Notes under the pieces: generated by a model | Database searches by the model: none | What the model saw: the letters and a program-made list of their open reading frames with translations, nothing else | Told to the model about the DNA's origin: nothing | Assembly: GCF_017312725.1 (NCBI RefSeq) | Contig: NZ_BOPO01000006.1 | Span: 1 to 64,000 of the forward strand | DNA length: 64,000 bases | Direction: 5' to 3' | From: Actinocatenispora comari | GTDB taxonomy: Bacteria; Actinomycetota; Actinomycetes; Mycobacteriales; Micromonosporaceae | Shown: piece by piece, positions 17,222 through 26,679 of the stretch | How the letters are laid out: the number at the start of each line of letters is the position of its first letter | Numbering within the stretch: the stretch's first letter is position 1 | Made by a program: the position numbers and the translations under genes

Positions 17222-18117
17222 TGGCGACCCTGTCGATGGCGTCCGAGCGGGTGCGGGCGCGCTCAGGCGCGCGCACGTTCTTGTCCCGGTACGCCCGGTC
17301 CCGCTCGGCCGTGGTGGGGGCGATCGGCCTGCTGGTCATCGTGGTCTGCGCGGTCGCGGCACCGTTGCTCGCCCCGTACGACCCGACGGCGCAGTCGGCC
17401 GGCTCGCTGCTCGGCCCCAGCGGCAGCCACTGGCTGGGTACCGACGATCTCGGCCGGGACATCCTGTCGCGCGCGATCTACGGCGCCCGGGCGTCGTTGA
17501 CGGTGGGGTGCGGCTCCGCCGCGCTCGGCGCGCTGCTCGGCGTCCCGTTGGGCGTGGTCGCCGGCTACCTCGGGCGCTGGACCGACTCCGTCTCGATGCG
17601 GTTCGTCGACCTGCTCCTCGCCGTACCGACGGTGCTGCTGGCGCTGGTGATCACCGCCGTCATCGGGGCGAGCCGGATCAACCTGATCGTCGCGATCGGC
17701 GTCGCCGCGATACCGCAGTTCGCCCGCCTTGCGCGGGCCGCGACGCTGAGCATCCGGGACCGTGACTTTGTGGTCGCGAGCCGCGGGATGGGCGCGAGCA
17801 CGCCGGACACCATGTTCCGTACCGTGCTGCTGAACCTGCTCGGACCGATCATGGTGCAGCTGGTGATCACCGCGTCGTTGGCGGTGGTGGTCGAGGCGGG
17901 CCTGAGCGTCCTCGGGCTCGGCGTACCGCCACCGACGCCGTCGTGGGGCGGCATGCTGCAGGAGGCCCGCGGCTACCTCTACCAGAGCCCGACCTTCGGG
18001 GTGTTTCCCGGTCTCTGCTTGGCCATCACCGTGTTCTGCATGGATCGGGTCGGGCACGGCCTGCGAGTCGCCGTCGGTGTCGAGAGCGCTGGTGCGACGA
18101 CCCGGGCGGTGATCTGA
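17221..18117 (+). CDS. ABC importer permease, DppC type
   Basis: This 298-residue permease has an N-terminal membrane helix (VVGAIGLLVIVVCAVAAPLLA), the family signature HWLGTDDLGRDILSRAIYGAR, and a BPD_transp_1 domain with five more helices. The EAA-type coupling loop is ASRGMGASTPDTMFRTVLLN, and SVLGLGVPPPTPSWGGML is typical of DppC/OppC proteins. It starts inside the stop codon of the ATPase gene and its own stop overlaps the next ATG, so the operon is translationally coupled. It forms half of the membrane channel. Confidence 0.9.
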   Translation: MATLSMASERVRARSGARTFLSRYARSRSAVVGAIGLLVIVVCAVAAPLLAPYDPTAQSAGSLLGPSGSHWLGTDDLGRDILSRAIYGARASLTVGCGSAALGALLGVPLGVVAGYLGRWTDSVSMRFVDLLLAVPTVLLALVITAVIGASRINLIVAIGVAAIPQFARLARAATLSIRDRDFVVASRGMGASTPDTMFRTVLLNLLGPIMVQLVITASLAVVVEAGLSVLGLGVPPPTPSWGGMLQEARGYLYQSPTFGVFPGLCLAITVFCMDRVGHGLRVAVGVESAGATTRAVI

Positions 18118-19064
18118 TGTCCGCCTATCTGCTCCGCCGGGTCGGTCAGTTCCTCGTCGTGCTGGTGCTCGCGTCCATCGCGGTGTGGGCCATGGTGTAC
18201 GCGTTGCCCGGTGACGCGGCCACGGTGCTCGCCGGCCCGGACGCCAGCGGCCCCCAGATCGCCGCCACCCGGGCCCGGCTCGGCCTGGACAAGCCGGTCG
18301 TCGTGCAGTACCTCCTCTGGGTCAAGGGAGCGGTGACCGGCCACCTCGGCCAGTCCTTCTACTCCGCCGACTCGGTGTCCCACACCCTGGCCGAACGCAT
18401 TCCAGCCACCGTCCAGCTGGCGGTACTCGGCATGCTGCTGGCGCTGCTGATCGCGATCCCGATCGGCACCCTCATCGCGTTGCGGCCGCGATCGCTGCTC
18501 GCCCGGCTGCTCCACGGCTACCTGACCGCCGGGCTGGCGATCCCGTCGTTCTGGCTGGCGCTGTTGCTGATCATCACGCTCGCGGTACGCACGCACGCGT
18601 TGCCGGCCACCGGCGACTACGTCAACTTCTGGCAGCACCCGGTGGCCGCCCTGCGCTGGTCGATCCTGCCCGCGATCGCCGTCGCGGTACACGGCTCGTG
18701 CATCATCGCCCGGTTCCTAGCGACGTCGCTGTCCGAGGTGATGCAACGCGACTTCATCCGTACGGTGCGGGCCAAGGGCGTCCGCGAATCGCGGGTGGTC
18801 ATCCGCCACGCGATGCGAAACGCGGCACTGCCCACCGTGACCGTGGTCGGCATCCAGCTCGGCAGCCTGCTCGGCGGAACCGTGGTCATCGAGGCCCTCT
18901 TCAACTATCCCGGCCTCGGTCGGCTGCTCTACACCTCGATCGGTCAGCGCGACTACGCCGTGGTGCAGGGCGGCGTGCTGTTCGTGGTGGTCGTCTTCCT
19001 GGTGCTCAACCTGCTCGTCGATCTCCTCTACGCCTACCTCGACCCTCGTATCCGTCTGGCGTGA
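18117..19064 (+). CDS. ABC importer permease, DppB type
   Basis: The 315-residue permease opens MSAYLLRRVGQFLVVLVLAS, the usual DppB first helix. It has a periplasmic segment with ARLGLDKPVVVQYLLWVKGA and the FGQS-like GHLGQSF motif, then the transporter domain with coupling loop TVRAKGVRESRVVIRHAMRN and the terminal NLLVDLLYAYLDPRIRL. It pairs with the preceding DppC-type protein. The binding-protein gene follows after 17 bases. Confidence 0.9.
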   Translation: MSAYLLRRVGQFLVVLVLASIAVWAMVYALPGDAATVLAGPDASGPQIAATRARLGLDKPVVVQYLLWVKGAVTGHLGQSFYSADSVSHTLAERIPATVQLAVLGMLLALLIAIPIGTLIALRPRSLLARLLHGYLTAGLAIPSFWLALLLIITLAVRTHALPATGDYVNFWQHPVAALRWSILPAIAVAVHGSCIIARFLATSLSEVMQRDFIRTVRAKGVRESRVVIRHAMRNAALPTVTVVGIQLGSLLGGTVVIEALFNYPGLGRLLYTSIGQRDYAVVQGGVLFVVVVFLVLNLLVDLLYAYLDPRIRLA

Positions 19065-19081
19065 CTTCCCCGGAGGTACTT

Positions 19082-20617
19082 GTGACCGACCTACCTGGCC
19101 TCAGTCGTCGCTCGCTGCTGGTGTCCGCCGGTGTCGCCGGGATCGCCGCCGCGACACCGGGTCTCGCCGGCTGCGGAGCGTCCGGCGACCCGGCTGGTGG
19201 CGCGCACGGCGACCGGCTGACGCTCGGTACCACGCAGATCATGCAGTTCGACCCCTACCAGACGAACTCGGCGCTGCACATCCACTCCTTCTACAGCTAC
19301 CTGATCGACTACGCGCCCGGTGGCTACCGGACCGTTCCGGCGGGCGCCGAGAAGTGGACGATCGGATCGGACTTCCGGTCCGTGACCATCACGCTGCGGG
19401 CGGCGAAGTTCCACGACGGGCGGGCGATCAGCGCCGAGGACGTGGTCGCCGGGGTCAAGCGGGCACTGAATCCCAAGGACGGGTTCACCCTTGTGCAGCC
19501 CAGCGAGTTCATCGAGAAGGCCACCGCGGTCGACAAGCGGACGGTCCGGATCGACTTCCACTACGCGGTGGCCGAGGGCATCGTGCTCGACTGGATGTTC
19601 TCGTTCCCGCTCGTTCCGGCCGACCACAACAGCGGTGCGGCACTGGCGAACAAGCCCGCGGGCTCCGGCCCGTTCCGGCTGGTGGAGTACGACCCGAACC
19701 GGCGGCTGCGGCTGGCCCGGAACGCCGACTACTGGGACAAGGGCAAGCCCCGGCTGAAGGAGATCGAGTTCCGGTTCTTCCAGGACGACCAGGCGATGGT
19801 CTCGGCGCTGCAGTCCGGTGACGTCGACGGCGCAATGTATCTGGAGTTCAACGACGTCGCTCAGCTCAAGGACCAGTTCACCGTCGCGCAGGGCAGCGGC
19901 CGGATGGACATCTTCTTCATGAACGGTGGGATGCCGCCGTTCGACAACGTCAGGCTGCGGCAGGCGCTGGCACGGGCGATCGACCGCGAGAAGATCATCA
20001 AACAGGTCAGGTTCGGCATCGGCGACCCTGTCTACGCGCCGATCATGCCGGGCTCGGCAGGCTTCGACAAGTCGTACCTCACGTCGCACGCCTTCGATCT
20101 CGACGCGGCCGCGCGGCTGCTGAAGAAGGCCGGCGGCGAGCGCAGGGCCACCGCCGCGGTGAGCAGTGATCCCGGCGCCAGCCAGATGATGCAGATCATC
20201 CAGGACGACTTCAAGAAGATCGGTTTCGAGCTGACGCTCAAGCCGATGGAGGCGACCGCCTTCCTCAACGACCTGTTCGCCGGAAAGCTGGAGTGCTGCG
20301 TCGCCAACCAGCCCAACACGCTGCAGAGCCCGGGGCTGGTGGCTCGGGGCCGGGCGATGCTGCCGAGCCAGGACAACGTGATGATGAAGAACCGGGTACC
20401 GCAGAGCTACATCGACGCGGTCCACGCCTGCAACACCGCGACGAACGCCGCCGCGCAGCGCGACGCGTACGCGCGGCTGAACAAGGTCATCGTCGACGGT
20501 GCCTGGGCGGTGGGGATCTCCACCAAGAAGTCGCTGGCCGGGCTGCGCAGGCAGATCTCCGGATATGCGGTGGATCAGCGCGACTACCTGATCCTGGACA
20601 ACCTGCGCACCCGCTGA
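19082..20617 (+). CDS. ABC importer substrate-binding lipoprotein (SBP_bac_5)
   Basis: The 511-residue protein starts at GTG behind GGAGGTACTT. The signal SRRSLLVSAGVAGIAAATPG followed by LAGC combines a twin-arginine-like motif with a lipobox, so it is probably an anchored lipoprotein folded before export. The body is the two-lobed solute-binding fold of peptide/nickel-type importers, with FHDGRAISAEDVVAGVKRAL, GSGPFRLVEYDPN, and VRLRQALARAIDREKI as landmarks. It would deliver substrate to the DppB/DppC-type permeases just upstream. The substrate is unknown; the following lyase and sialidase point to sialic acid or a sialylated fragment. Confidence 0.88.
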   Translation: MTDLPGLSRRSLLVSAGVAGIAAATPGLAGCGASGDPAGGAHGDRLTLGTTQIMQFDPYQTNSALHIHSFYSYLIDYAPGGYRTVPAGAEKWTIGSDFRSVTITLRAAKFHDGRAISAEDVVAGVKRALNPKDGFTLVQPSEFIEKATAVDKRTVRIDFHYAVAEGIVLDWMFSFPLVPADHNSGAALANKPAGSGPFRLVEYDPNRRLRLARNADYWDKGKPRLKEIEFRFFQDDQAMVSALQSGDVDGAMYLEFNDVAQLKDQFTVAQGSGRMDIFFMNGGMPPFDNVRLRQALARAIDREKIIKQVRFGIGDPVYAPIMPGSAGFDKSYLTSHAFDLDAAARLLKKAGGERRATAAVSSDPGASQMMQIIQDDFKKIGFELTLKPMEATAFLNDLFAGKLECCVANQPNTLQSPGLVARGRAMLPSQDNVMMKNRVPQSYIDAVHACNTATNAAAQRDAYARLNKVIVDGAWAVGISTKKSLAGLRRQISGYAVDQRDYLILDNLRTR

Positions 20618-20640
20618 CGAGGGAATCGAGAGGACAACCC

Positions 20641-21576
20641 ATGGCACGACTGGCCTTGGACGCGCACGGCTCGGTGATGGCGCTCGCGACCGCGGTGTTC
20701 ACCCCGTTCGACCGGGACGGGAGCGTGGCCTGGCGGACCATCGAACGGCAGGCCGACCAGTTGGCCGGGTGGGGCTGCGCCGCCGTGTACGTCGGGGGTA
20801 CGGCGGGCGAGGGTGCGTCGCTGACCCGGGACGAACGGCGGGAGCTGCTCGAACGCTGGTGCGCAGCCGCCGGCGGGCGGATGCGGGTGATCGCGCACGT
20901 CGGGCACACCAGCCAGCGGGAGGCGGCGGCGCTGGCCCGGCACGCGCAGGACGTCGGCGCGGACGCGATCTCCGCAGTGCCACCGTACTTCCACAAGCCG
21001 GCCACGCCCGCCGAACTGGTGGACTTCCTCGCGCCGATCGCCGACGCGGCCGGGGAACTACCGTTCGTCTACTACCACATCCCCGGGATGACGGGGGTGC
21101 ACATTCCGGCGAGCGCGGTGCTGGTTGAAGCCGGCGAGCGGCTGCCGACCTTCGCCGGCATCAAGTTCGCGGCCGGCGACGTCGCGGACCTGCAACGCTG
21201 CCTGGCACTGGCCGGCGACAAGTACGAGTTGTACATCGGCAACGCGCAGCTGATCCTGGTGGCCGCGGGGCTCGGCATCCGCGCCGCGATCGGTTCGGTC
21301 TACAACTTCGCCGCGCCGCTGTACCTGCGGCTGCTCCGCCACGCCGCAGAGGGCGAGCTCGACCAGGCACGAGAGTGCCAGCGGCTAGCCCAACGCACCA
21401 TCGAGACGGTCAGCGGATACGCCGGCGAACTGCCCGGTTTCAAGACCGCCGCCGGGCTCACCGCCGTCGACTGCGGCCCCTGCCGGCCACCGATGCCGAG
21501 CCTCGACGATCGGCAACGTGCCGCGATGGCCGACGAGCTGGCAGCCATCGGTTTCCTGGATCGGCACCCGTCGTGA
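20641..21576 (+). CDS. DapA-superfamily aldolase, N-acetylneuraminate-lyase-like
   Basis: The 311-residue TIM-barrel protein belongs to the dihydrodipicolinate synthase / N-acetylneuraminate lyase superfamily. Landmarks are the carboxylate-binding YVGGTAGEGASLT, the tyrosine region VYYHIPGMTGVHIP, and the Schiff-base lysine in FAGIKFAAGD. YHIP and GIKF resemble sialic-acid lyases more than DapA. It would split N-acetylneuraminate to N-acetylmannosamine and pyruvate in the cytoplasm after uptake by the preceding importer. It starts at ATG behind GAGAGGACAACCC. Its stop overlaps the sulfatase start. Other 2-keto-3-deoxy acid aldolases share the fold, so the exact substrate is inferred. Confidence 0.75.
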   Translation: MARLALDAHGSVMALATAVFTPFDRDGSVAWRTIERQADQLAGWGCAAVYVGGTAGEGASLTRDERRELLERWCAAAGGRMRVIAHVGHTSQREAAALARHAQDVGADAISAVPPYFHKPATPAELVDFLAPIADAAGELPFVYYHIPGMTGVHIPASAVLVEAGERLPTFAGIKFAAGDVADLQRCLALAGDKYELYIGNAQLILVAAGLGIRAAIGSVYNFAAPLYLRLLRHAAEGELDQARECQRLAQRTIETVSGYAGELPGFKTAAGLTAVDCGPCRPPMPSLDDRQRAAMADELAAIGFLDRHPS

Positions 21577-23039
21577 CCAATCCGGACGTGGTGATCATCC
21601 AGGCCGACCAGTTGCGCGCGGACTGCCTTGGCGTGACGGGAAACCCCGACGTGCTGACGCCACACATCGACGGGTTGGCGGCGGACGGGATCACCTTCAC
21701 CGAAGCGTTCTGCCCGTACCCGGTCTGCACGCCCTCGCGCTACTCGCTGCTGTCCGGCCTGTACCCGCACCAGCACGGCGGACTGAACAACCACAGCACG
21801 CTGGCACCCGGGATCGACACCATCCCGCGGGTCCTGCGGCGGCGCGGCTACCAGACGACCGCCGTCGGCAAGATGCACTTCACGCCGACCTACCTGGACG
21901 TCGGCTACCAGCGGATGATCCTGGCCGAACAGCACGGCCCGGGACGCTACGACGACGACTACCACCGGGATCTGCGGGCCGCCGGGCTGGCCGACGTGGT
22001 GGACCTGACCGACCAGGAACTCACCGTCCGCCCGGACGCGCCACCGGCGTACTGGGACTCCTTCGGCACCGGCACGTCGAACCTGCCGGACAGCTGGCAC
22101 TCGACCACCTGGATCGGTGACCGGGCGGTCGAGGAGATTCGGGCCTGGACGCCGGACACGCCGCAGCTGCTGCACGTGTCGTTCATCAAGCCGCACCATC
22201 CGTTCGATCCGCCGGCCGGGTGGGCCGATCGGTACCGGCCCGAGGAACTGACACTGCTGCCCGGATGGACCGCGGAACTACCGTCGGCCGACCGGGCTTG
22301 GCGGCAGGCGTACTTCGACCACGACCGGTTGGACGAGCAACGGCTGCGAACCACGATGGCGGCGTACTACGCGACGATCAGCCAGCTCGACGAACAGGTC
22401 GGCCGGGTTGTCACCGCGCTGCGGGCGCAGGGCCGGTACGAGTCGAGCACGATCGTCTTCACCGCCGACCACGGCGAGTACCTCGGCTTCCACCACCTGC
22501 TGCTGAAGCACGGTCCGATGTACGAACCGGTGCTGCGAGTGCCCCTGATCATCAAACTGCCGGGGAACCAACGGGCGGGCCACCGCACCGACGCGCTCGC
22601 CAGCACGGTCGATGTCGCGCCCACCGTGGCGAGCATCTGCCGGGCCGACCACGACCCGCGCCTACCCGGGCTGGACCTGACCGACGCGGCGGCCCGCCGG
22701 ACCCACGTGTTCGCCATGACCCGCGACCCGGATCCGGCCTACCTGGTCCGCTCCGCGACACACAAGCTGATCACCACCGCCGGCGCCGAAATGCTCTTCG
22801 ACCTGCGGTCCGATCCGCTGGAGCTGCGAAACCTGGCCCACGACCCGCAGCCCGGCGCGATGCCCGAGCTGCGTCGGGCCGCCCTGCGCTGGCTGCAGTT
22901 CGACGCGCCAGTACCCCCGTACCTCGACGAGAGCGCCACCGTGCTCGACGCCCCGAACGTACCGGATCCCGACCCGGCGGCGCGCCGGGAACACCGCGAC
23001 TACTTCCTTGCCGCAGTACGAGAAGGCCGCACCGAGTGA
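21573..23039 (+). CDS. Type I sulfatase
   Basis: The 488-residue alkaline-phosphatase-superfamily hydrolase has IIQADQLRADCLG (metal ligands near the N-terminus), the formylglycine motif CTPSRYSLLSGLYPHQHG (the cysteine is converted after translation), GKMHF, FIKPHHPFDPP, and the second metal site TADHGEYLG. It removes sulfate esters from sugars. The GTG start overlaps the lyase stop by four bases (GTGA). No signal peptide is visible, which suggests a cytoplasmic enzyme acting on imported sulfated sugar, or a wrongly placed start. No formylglycine-generating enzyme is encoded in the window. Confidence 0.85.
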   Translation: MTNPDVVIIQADQLRADCLGVTGNPDVLTPHIDGLAADGITFTEAFCPYPVCTPSRYSLLSGLYPHQHGGLNNHSTLAPGIDTIPRVLRRRGYQTTAVGKMHFTPTYLDVGYQRMILAEQHGPGRYDDDYHRDLRAAGLADVVDLTDQELTVRPDAPPAYWDSFGTGTSNLPDSWHSTTWIGDRAVEEIRAWTPDTPQLLHVSFIKPHHPFDPPAGWADRYRPEELTLLPGWTAELPSADRAWRQAYFDHDRLDEQRLRTTMAAYYATISQLDEQVGRVVTALRAQGRYESSTIVFTADHGEYLGFHHLLLKHGPMYEPVLRVPLIIKLPGNQRAGHRTDALASTVDVAPTVASICRADHDPRLPGLDLTDAAARRTHVFAMTRDPDPAYLVRSATHKLITTAGAEMLFDLRSDPLELRNLAHDPQPGAMPELRRAALRWLQFDAPVPPYLDESATVLDAPNVPDPDPAARREHRDYFLAAVREGRTE

Positions 23040-23061
23040 CCGATCGAACGGAGGGTCTCGC

Positions 23062-24933
23062 ATGTCGATTCGCACGAGCCGCGGGCTGGTCGTCGCGGCG
23101 ACCGTCGCCGCGGGCGTGATGGTCTCCACCCAGTCCGCGGGCGCCCGGCCGGTGGCCGCGGACGCCACCGGACGCAACTCCGACACGAACCCGGCGATCA
23201 GCTACAGCACCGTGTTCTCCCGCGATCAGGACGGCTACAACAGTTTCCGCATCCCCTCGATCGTACGGACCGACAACGGCACCCTGCTCGCGTTCGCCGA
23301 GGGCCGCGTCGACAGCCCCTCGGACAACGGCAACATCGACGTGGTCCTGAAGCGATCCGTCGACGGCGGCAGGACCTGGGGGCCGCTCCAGGTAGTCGAC
23401 GACAACAACGACGACAAGTCCGGAAACCCGGTGCCCGTCGTCGACCGCCGGACCGGCCGCATCATCCTGAACACCACACACACCGGTGGCCAGGAGACCC
23501 TGCAGACCATCACCTGCGGGCAGGCCACCGCGCAGCACACCCGCCGCCCGTTCATCCAGTACAGCGACGACGACGGGCGCACCTGGTCGACGCCACGCGA
23601 CATCACCAACGAGGCGAAACTGCCGACCTGGCGACACTTCGTCGGCGGACCAGGCCACGGCATCCAGCTGCAGCACGGCTCGCACGCCGGCCGCCTGGTG
23701 ATAGCCGGCGACCACTCGATCACCCCACCGGCCGGCATGGACTGCACCGACCCCGGGGTATTCGGCGGCCAGGCGATCTTCAGCGACGACGGCGGTACCA
23801 GCTGGCACGTCGGCGGCATCGACGACGCCTCGGCCACCCATCCGAACGAGAGCACGGCCGCCGAGCTACCCGACGGCACGGTCTACTTCAACACCCGCAC
23901 CGGCAGTACGGCCCTGGTCGGCCGCGCGGACACCACGAGCCACGACGGTGGGACGAGCTTCGACCACTCCTACCGGCCGGTGCCCGATGTCGTCGCCGCC
24001 CAGGTCTCCGGATCGGTCCTGGCGCTGGGCGACCGGCTCGTCCTGTCCGCGCCGAACCATGCCACCAGCCGCGAACGGATGACGCTGTGGTCGAGCACCG
24101 GCCATGGCAGGACGTGGCGGCAGGGTCCGCTGGTGTACGCCGGACCGTCCTCCTACTCCGATCTGGTCCAGCTTCCCGCCAGCGACCGTTCGATCGGCCT
24201 GCTGTACGAAAACGGCGACCGGGTACCGACCGACACCCGGGTCACCTACGGCCAGCGGATCACCTTCGCCCGCGTTCCCACCGGCCTGCTGAACAGCCCG
24301 CCGCCGGCGCCCGCGCGTACCCCGGACGCCGGCCCCGGTCACCACGACGCCGTGGTCGGTGGAGCACCGCAGCCGGTGGCCGGCCGGTTCGGCGGCGCGT
24401 TCCACCTGGCCGGCGACTACGTCGAGGTGCCGCGCACCCCTGCGCTGCTGTTCGGGCGCAAGCCGTTCAGCATGGCCGCCTGGTTCCGGACCAGCAGCAC
24501 CCGCAAACAGACCGTCGTGTGGGCCAACGGTACGGGCAGCCAACCACAATGGTCCGTGCAACTGCTGGCGAACCAGACGCTGCGGGCGACGGTCAACGGC
24601 AAGAACGTCGATGCCGCAGGAACCTACGCGGACGGCGCATGGCACCAGGTCGTGCTCACCCGCGGCAGCGACGCGGTGTCCCTCTACGTCGACGGAACGT
24701 TGGCGGCGAGCGGCGCGGCGGTCCCCGGGTCGGTATCCGACGACAGCGTCGGCGGCATCCGGTTCGGCGCCCGACTCGACGGCATCAACGATCCACTGCT
24801 CGGCGACCTCGACGACAGCTGGCTCGCCGACCGAGCGCTGACCGCCGACCAGGTACAGCACTTGTACGCCGACAACACCCTGCCCGCGGACGCCACCGTC
24901 CTGCACCTGCCGATGGAGAAGATCCACCGCTGA
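23062..24933 (+). CDS. Secreted sialidase (GH33) with C-terminal LamG-like domain
   Basis: The 623-residue protein has a signal peptide (residues 1-28, ending near QSAGA). Its six-bladed sialidase domain carries the arginine motif SFRIPS and three or four Asp boxes (SVDGGRTWG, SDDDGRTWS, SDDGGTSWH, and a degenerate SSTGHGRTW). Residues about 430-620 form a concanavalin/LamG-like domain (FHLAGDYVEVP, FSMAAWFRT, WHQVVLTRG, VSLYVDGTLAASG) that probably binds carbohydrate. It would release sialic acid from host or environmental glycans outside the cell, feeding the importer and lyase encoded just upstream. The ATG follows GGAGGGTCTCGC. A hairpin terminator follows the stop. Confidence 0.88.
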   Translation: MSIRTSRGLVVAATVAAGVMVSTQSAGARPVAADATGRNSDTNPAISYSTVFSRDQDGYNSFRIPSIVRTDNGTLLAFAEGRVDSPSDNGNIDVVLKRSVDGGRTWGPLQVVDDNNDDKSGNPVPVVDRRTGRIILNTTHTGGQETLQTITCGQATAQHTRRPFIQYSDDDGRTWSTPRDITNEAKLPTWRHFVGGPGHGIQLQHGSHAGRLVIAGDHSITPPAGMDCTDPGVFGGQAIFSDDGGTSWHVGGIDDASATHPNESTAAELPDGTVYFNTRTGSTALVGRADTTSHDGGTSFDHSYRPVPDVVAAQVSGSVLALGDRLVLSAPNHATSRERMTLWSSTGHGRTWRQGPLVYAGPSSYSDLVQLPASDRSIGLLYENGDRVPTDTRVTYGQRITFARVPTGLLNSPPPAPARTPDAGPGHHDAVVGGAPQPVAGRFGGAFHLAGDYVEVPRTPALLFGRKPFSMAAWFRTSSTRKQTVVWANGTGSQPQWSVQLLANQTLRATVNGKNVDAAGTYADGAWHQVVLTRGSDAVSLYVDGTLAASGAAVPGSVSDDSVGGIRFGARLDGINDPLLGDLDDSWLADRALTADQVQHLYADNTLPADATVLHLPMEKIHR

Positions 24934-24965
24934 GCCATACCTCATTCTCGTACGGTGCGGGGGTT

Positions 24966-24993
24966 CCGGCCGGTTGGTAACACGTCCGGCCGG
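24966..24993 (+). terminator. Hairpin terminator of the sialoglycan operon
   Basis: CCGGCCGG occurs at 24966-24973 and again at 24986-24993; being self-complementary, the two copies can form an 8-bp GC stem with a 12-base loop, 33 bases after the sialidase stop. There is no long T-run, as is common in Actinobacteria. Confidence 0.5.
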
Positions 24994-25551
24994 TGCTACC
25001 CGGCCTGCTCGGGTGGGGGGATTCCGTTAGACAGCCCGCCCAGGCCAGAGGTCGTGCGGTCCGGCCTCACCTGTAGGCGGGAGGCGTCCGGCCGCAATCG
25101 GGACGGTCCGATGTCCAGCTCGCTCGACCATCGGCGAAGCCAACTCGCCCTTCGTTTCTGGTCGAACCTCCGCCACGTCCGGTTGGGCGGCGTTGCCGCA
25201 AACGACAGAAGGACGGCGTGTCTGAACCGCCAGCCCGAGACCGAGAAGGCTCCAACCGGAGCTTGTAGGCCCGGACGACCCTCAAGGCGGACGTAGATCG
25301 GCAACGCTCGTCGACCCCGCGTCTGATCCGCGATCGAATAACCGTCCAGTCGGTCGGGAACGCCGTCACGATCACCGCCGTCGACATCGTCCTGCTGGGT
25401 GTCACTTTCGATGCAGCTGTGGTGGCCGATATGTTGGACCGGGCAATGCCGCGGCTGCCCTCGCAGAGCCATTGGGTCGTGTCCCTCCTTCCACTGGGAC
25501 CTACGCCCTCCCCTATTGCCCGCCGAACGTCAACCTTATGAACCACAACAT
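24994..25551. other. Intergenic stretch between convergent operons
   Basis: The 560 bases lie between the 3' ends of the sialoglycan operon and the oxidase-dipeptidase operon. No frame on either strand shows a recognised motif or good codon use. It may hold eroded coding sequence. Confidence 0.5.
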
Positions 25552-26679
25552 CTAGCCGGCGAATCTGGTGGGCGCGTAGGGTTTCATGTCGAGTGGTGGT
25601 TCGTCGTTGGTGGCCATGTCGGCCACGATGCTGCCGGCGTATGGGCCCATCATGAGTCCTGATGAGCCTAGGCCGTTGGCGAACCAGACTTCGGGGTGTT
25701 CTGGTGCCGCGCCGAGTACGGGCAGCCGGTCTGGGCTGAAAGGCCGGAAGCCGATGCGGGTTTCCACGACGGTGGCTGGGCCAAGTCCCGGTGCGCGTGC
25801 GAGCGTTTTGCGTAGCAGTTCGGCTTGGCCTTCGGCGGTGATGCGGTAGTCGAAGCCGGTGCCATCTTCGCGGGTGGCGCCGGAGACGATCCGGTGAGGG
25901 CCGAAGGTGACCATGTAGGGGTCGTTGAAGGACACGACGACGGGCCACCGTGTGGTGTCCTCGGCGACGTCGAGGTGCAGGATCTGGCCGCGTTGCGGCC
26001 TGATCGGAAGTTTCACTCCTAGCTGGGTTGGCCATGCGTCCTGCCAGGCGCCGGTCGCGAGGATGACCGCATCGGCGCCGAGCAGCTCGCCGTCGATGCG
26101 TACGCCGGTGCAGTGGTTACCGTCGAGCGCCAGCTCGGCCCGGCCCTGTGTGACCGTGCCGCCGCGTCGCAGGGTCGCCTGCTGCATCGCCGTTCGGATC
26201 ACCCTGCCGTTGACGTGCCCGGCAGCGGACAGATGCAGCGCCACGGTATCGGGCGCCAGCGGCGGGAACATCTCGTGCGTTTGCTGCGGGTCGACCATGG
26301 TGAGCTCGCCGATGTTGGCGACACCGGCCAGTCTGCGTTCGTCGATGAGGCGATGGACTTCGGTCAGCCGCTGGCGTTCGGTCTCGTCGGTGGCGATGAA
26401 CAAGCCGCCGGTGACCGAATAACCGGTGTCGGTGATGCCGTCATCTCGGAGCGCCGCGACGAGTTCCTGGTAGAAGGCGACAGCCTGGAAGGCCAGCGGA
26501 TACCAGGCGGCAGGTGTCGTGAATGCGGTGGCAGGTGCAACGATGCCGGCGCCCGCGGCGGTGGCGTGTCCGGTGTCCGCCCGGTCTACCAGGGTGACTC
26601 GCAGCCCGCGACGGGCGAGCCGGTACGCGGCGGCCGAGCCGACAATGCCGCCACCGACGACCACGATGTGTTCACTCAC
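25552..26679 (-). CDS. FAD-dependent amino acid oxidase / sarcosine-oxidase-like (DAO family)
   Basis: The 375-residue flavoenzyme opens SEHIVVVGGGIVGSAAAYRLAR, the dinucleotide-binding motif of DAO-family oxidoreductases, and ends with the second FAD contact FSPDRLPVLGAAP and NGLGSSGLMMGPYAG. Such enzymes oxidise D-amino acids, glycine or N-methyl amino acids with release of peroxide or ammonia. The start is GTG at 26679 behind AAGGAGGCGCA, overlapping the dipeptidase stop by four bases. It is the last gene of a three-gene operon with an M19 dipeptidase-like protein and an MHS transporter, so it probably oxidises an amino acid released from an imported compound; the substrate is unknown. Confidence 0.85.
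   Translation of the reverse strand: MSEHIVVVGGGIVGSAAAYRLARRGLRVTLVDRADTGHATAAGAGIVAPATAFTTPAAWYPLAFQAVAFYQELVAALRDDGITDTGYSVTGGLFIATDETERQRLTEVHRLIDERRLAGVANIGELTMVDPQQTHEMFPPLAPDTVALHLSAAGHVNGRVIRTAMQQATLRRGGTVTQGRAELALDGNHCTGVRIDGELLGADAVILATGAWQDAWPTQLGVKLPIRPQRGQILHLDVAEDTTRWPVVVSFNDPYMVTFGPHRIVSGATREDGTGFDYRITAEGQAELLRKTLARAPGLGPATVVETRIGFRPFSPDRLPVLGAAPEHPEVWFANGLGSSGLMMGPYAGSIVADMATNDEPPLDMKPYAPTRFAG

Noticed and set aside
25067-26035. A 322-codon minus-strand frame reaching into the intergenic region
   Set aside because: It overlaps the oxidase gene in another frame and has arginine/threonine-rich composition without motifs.
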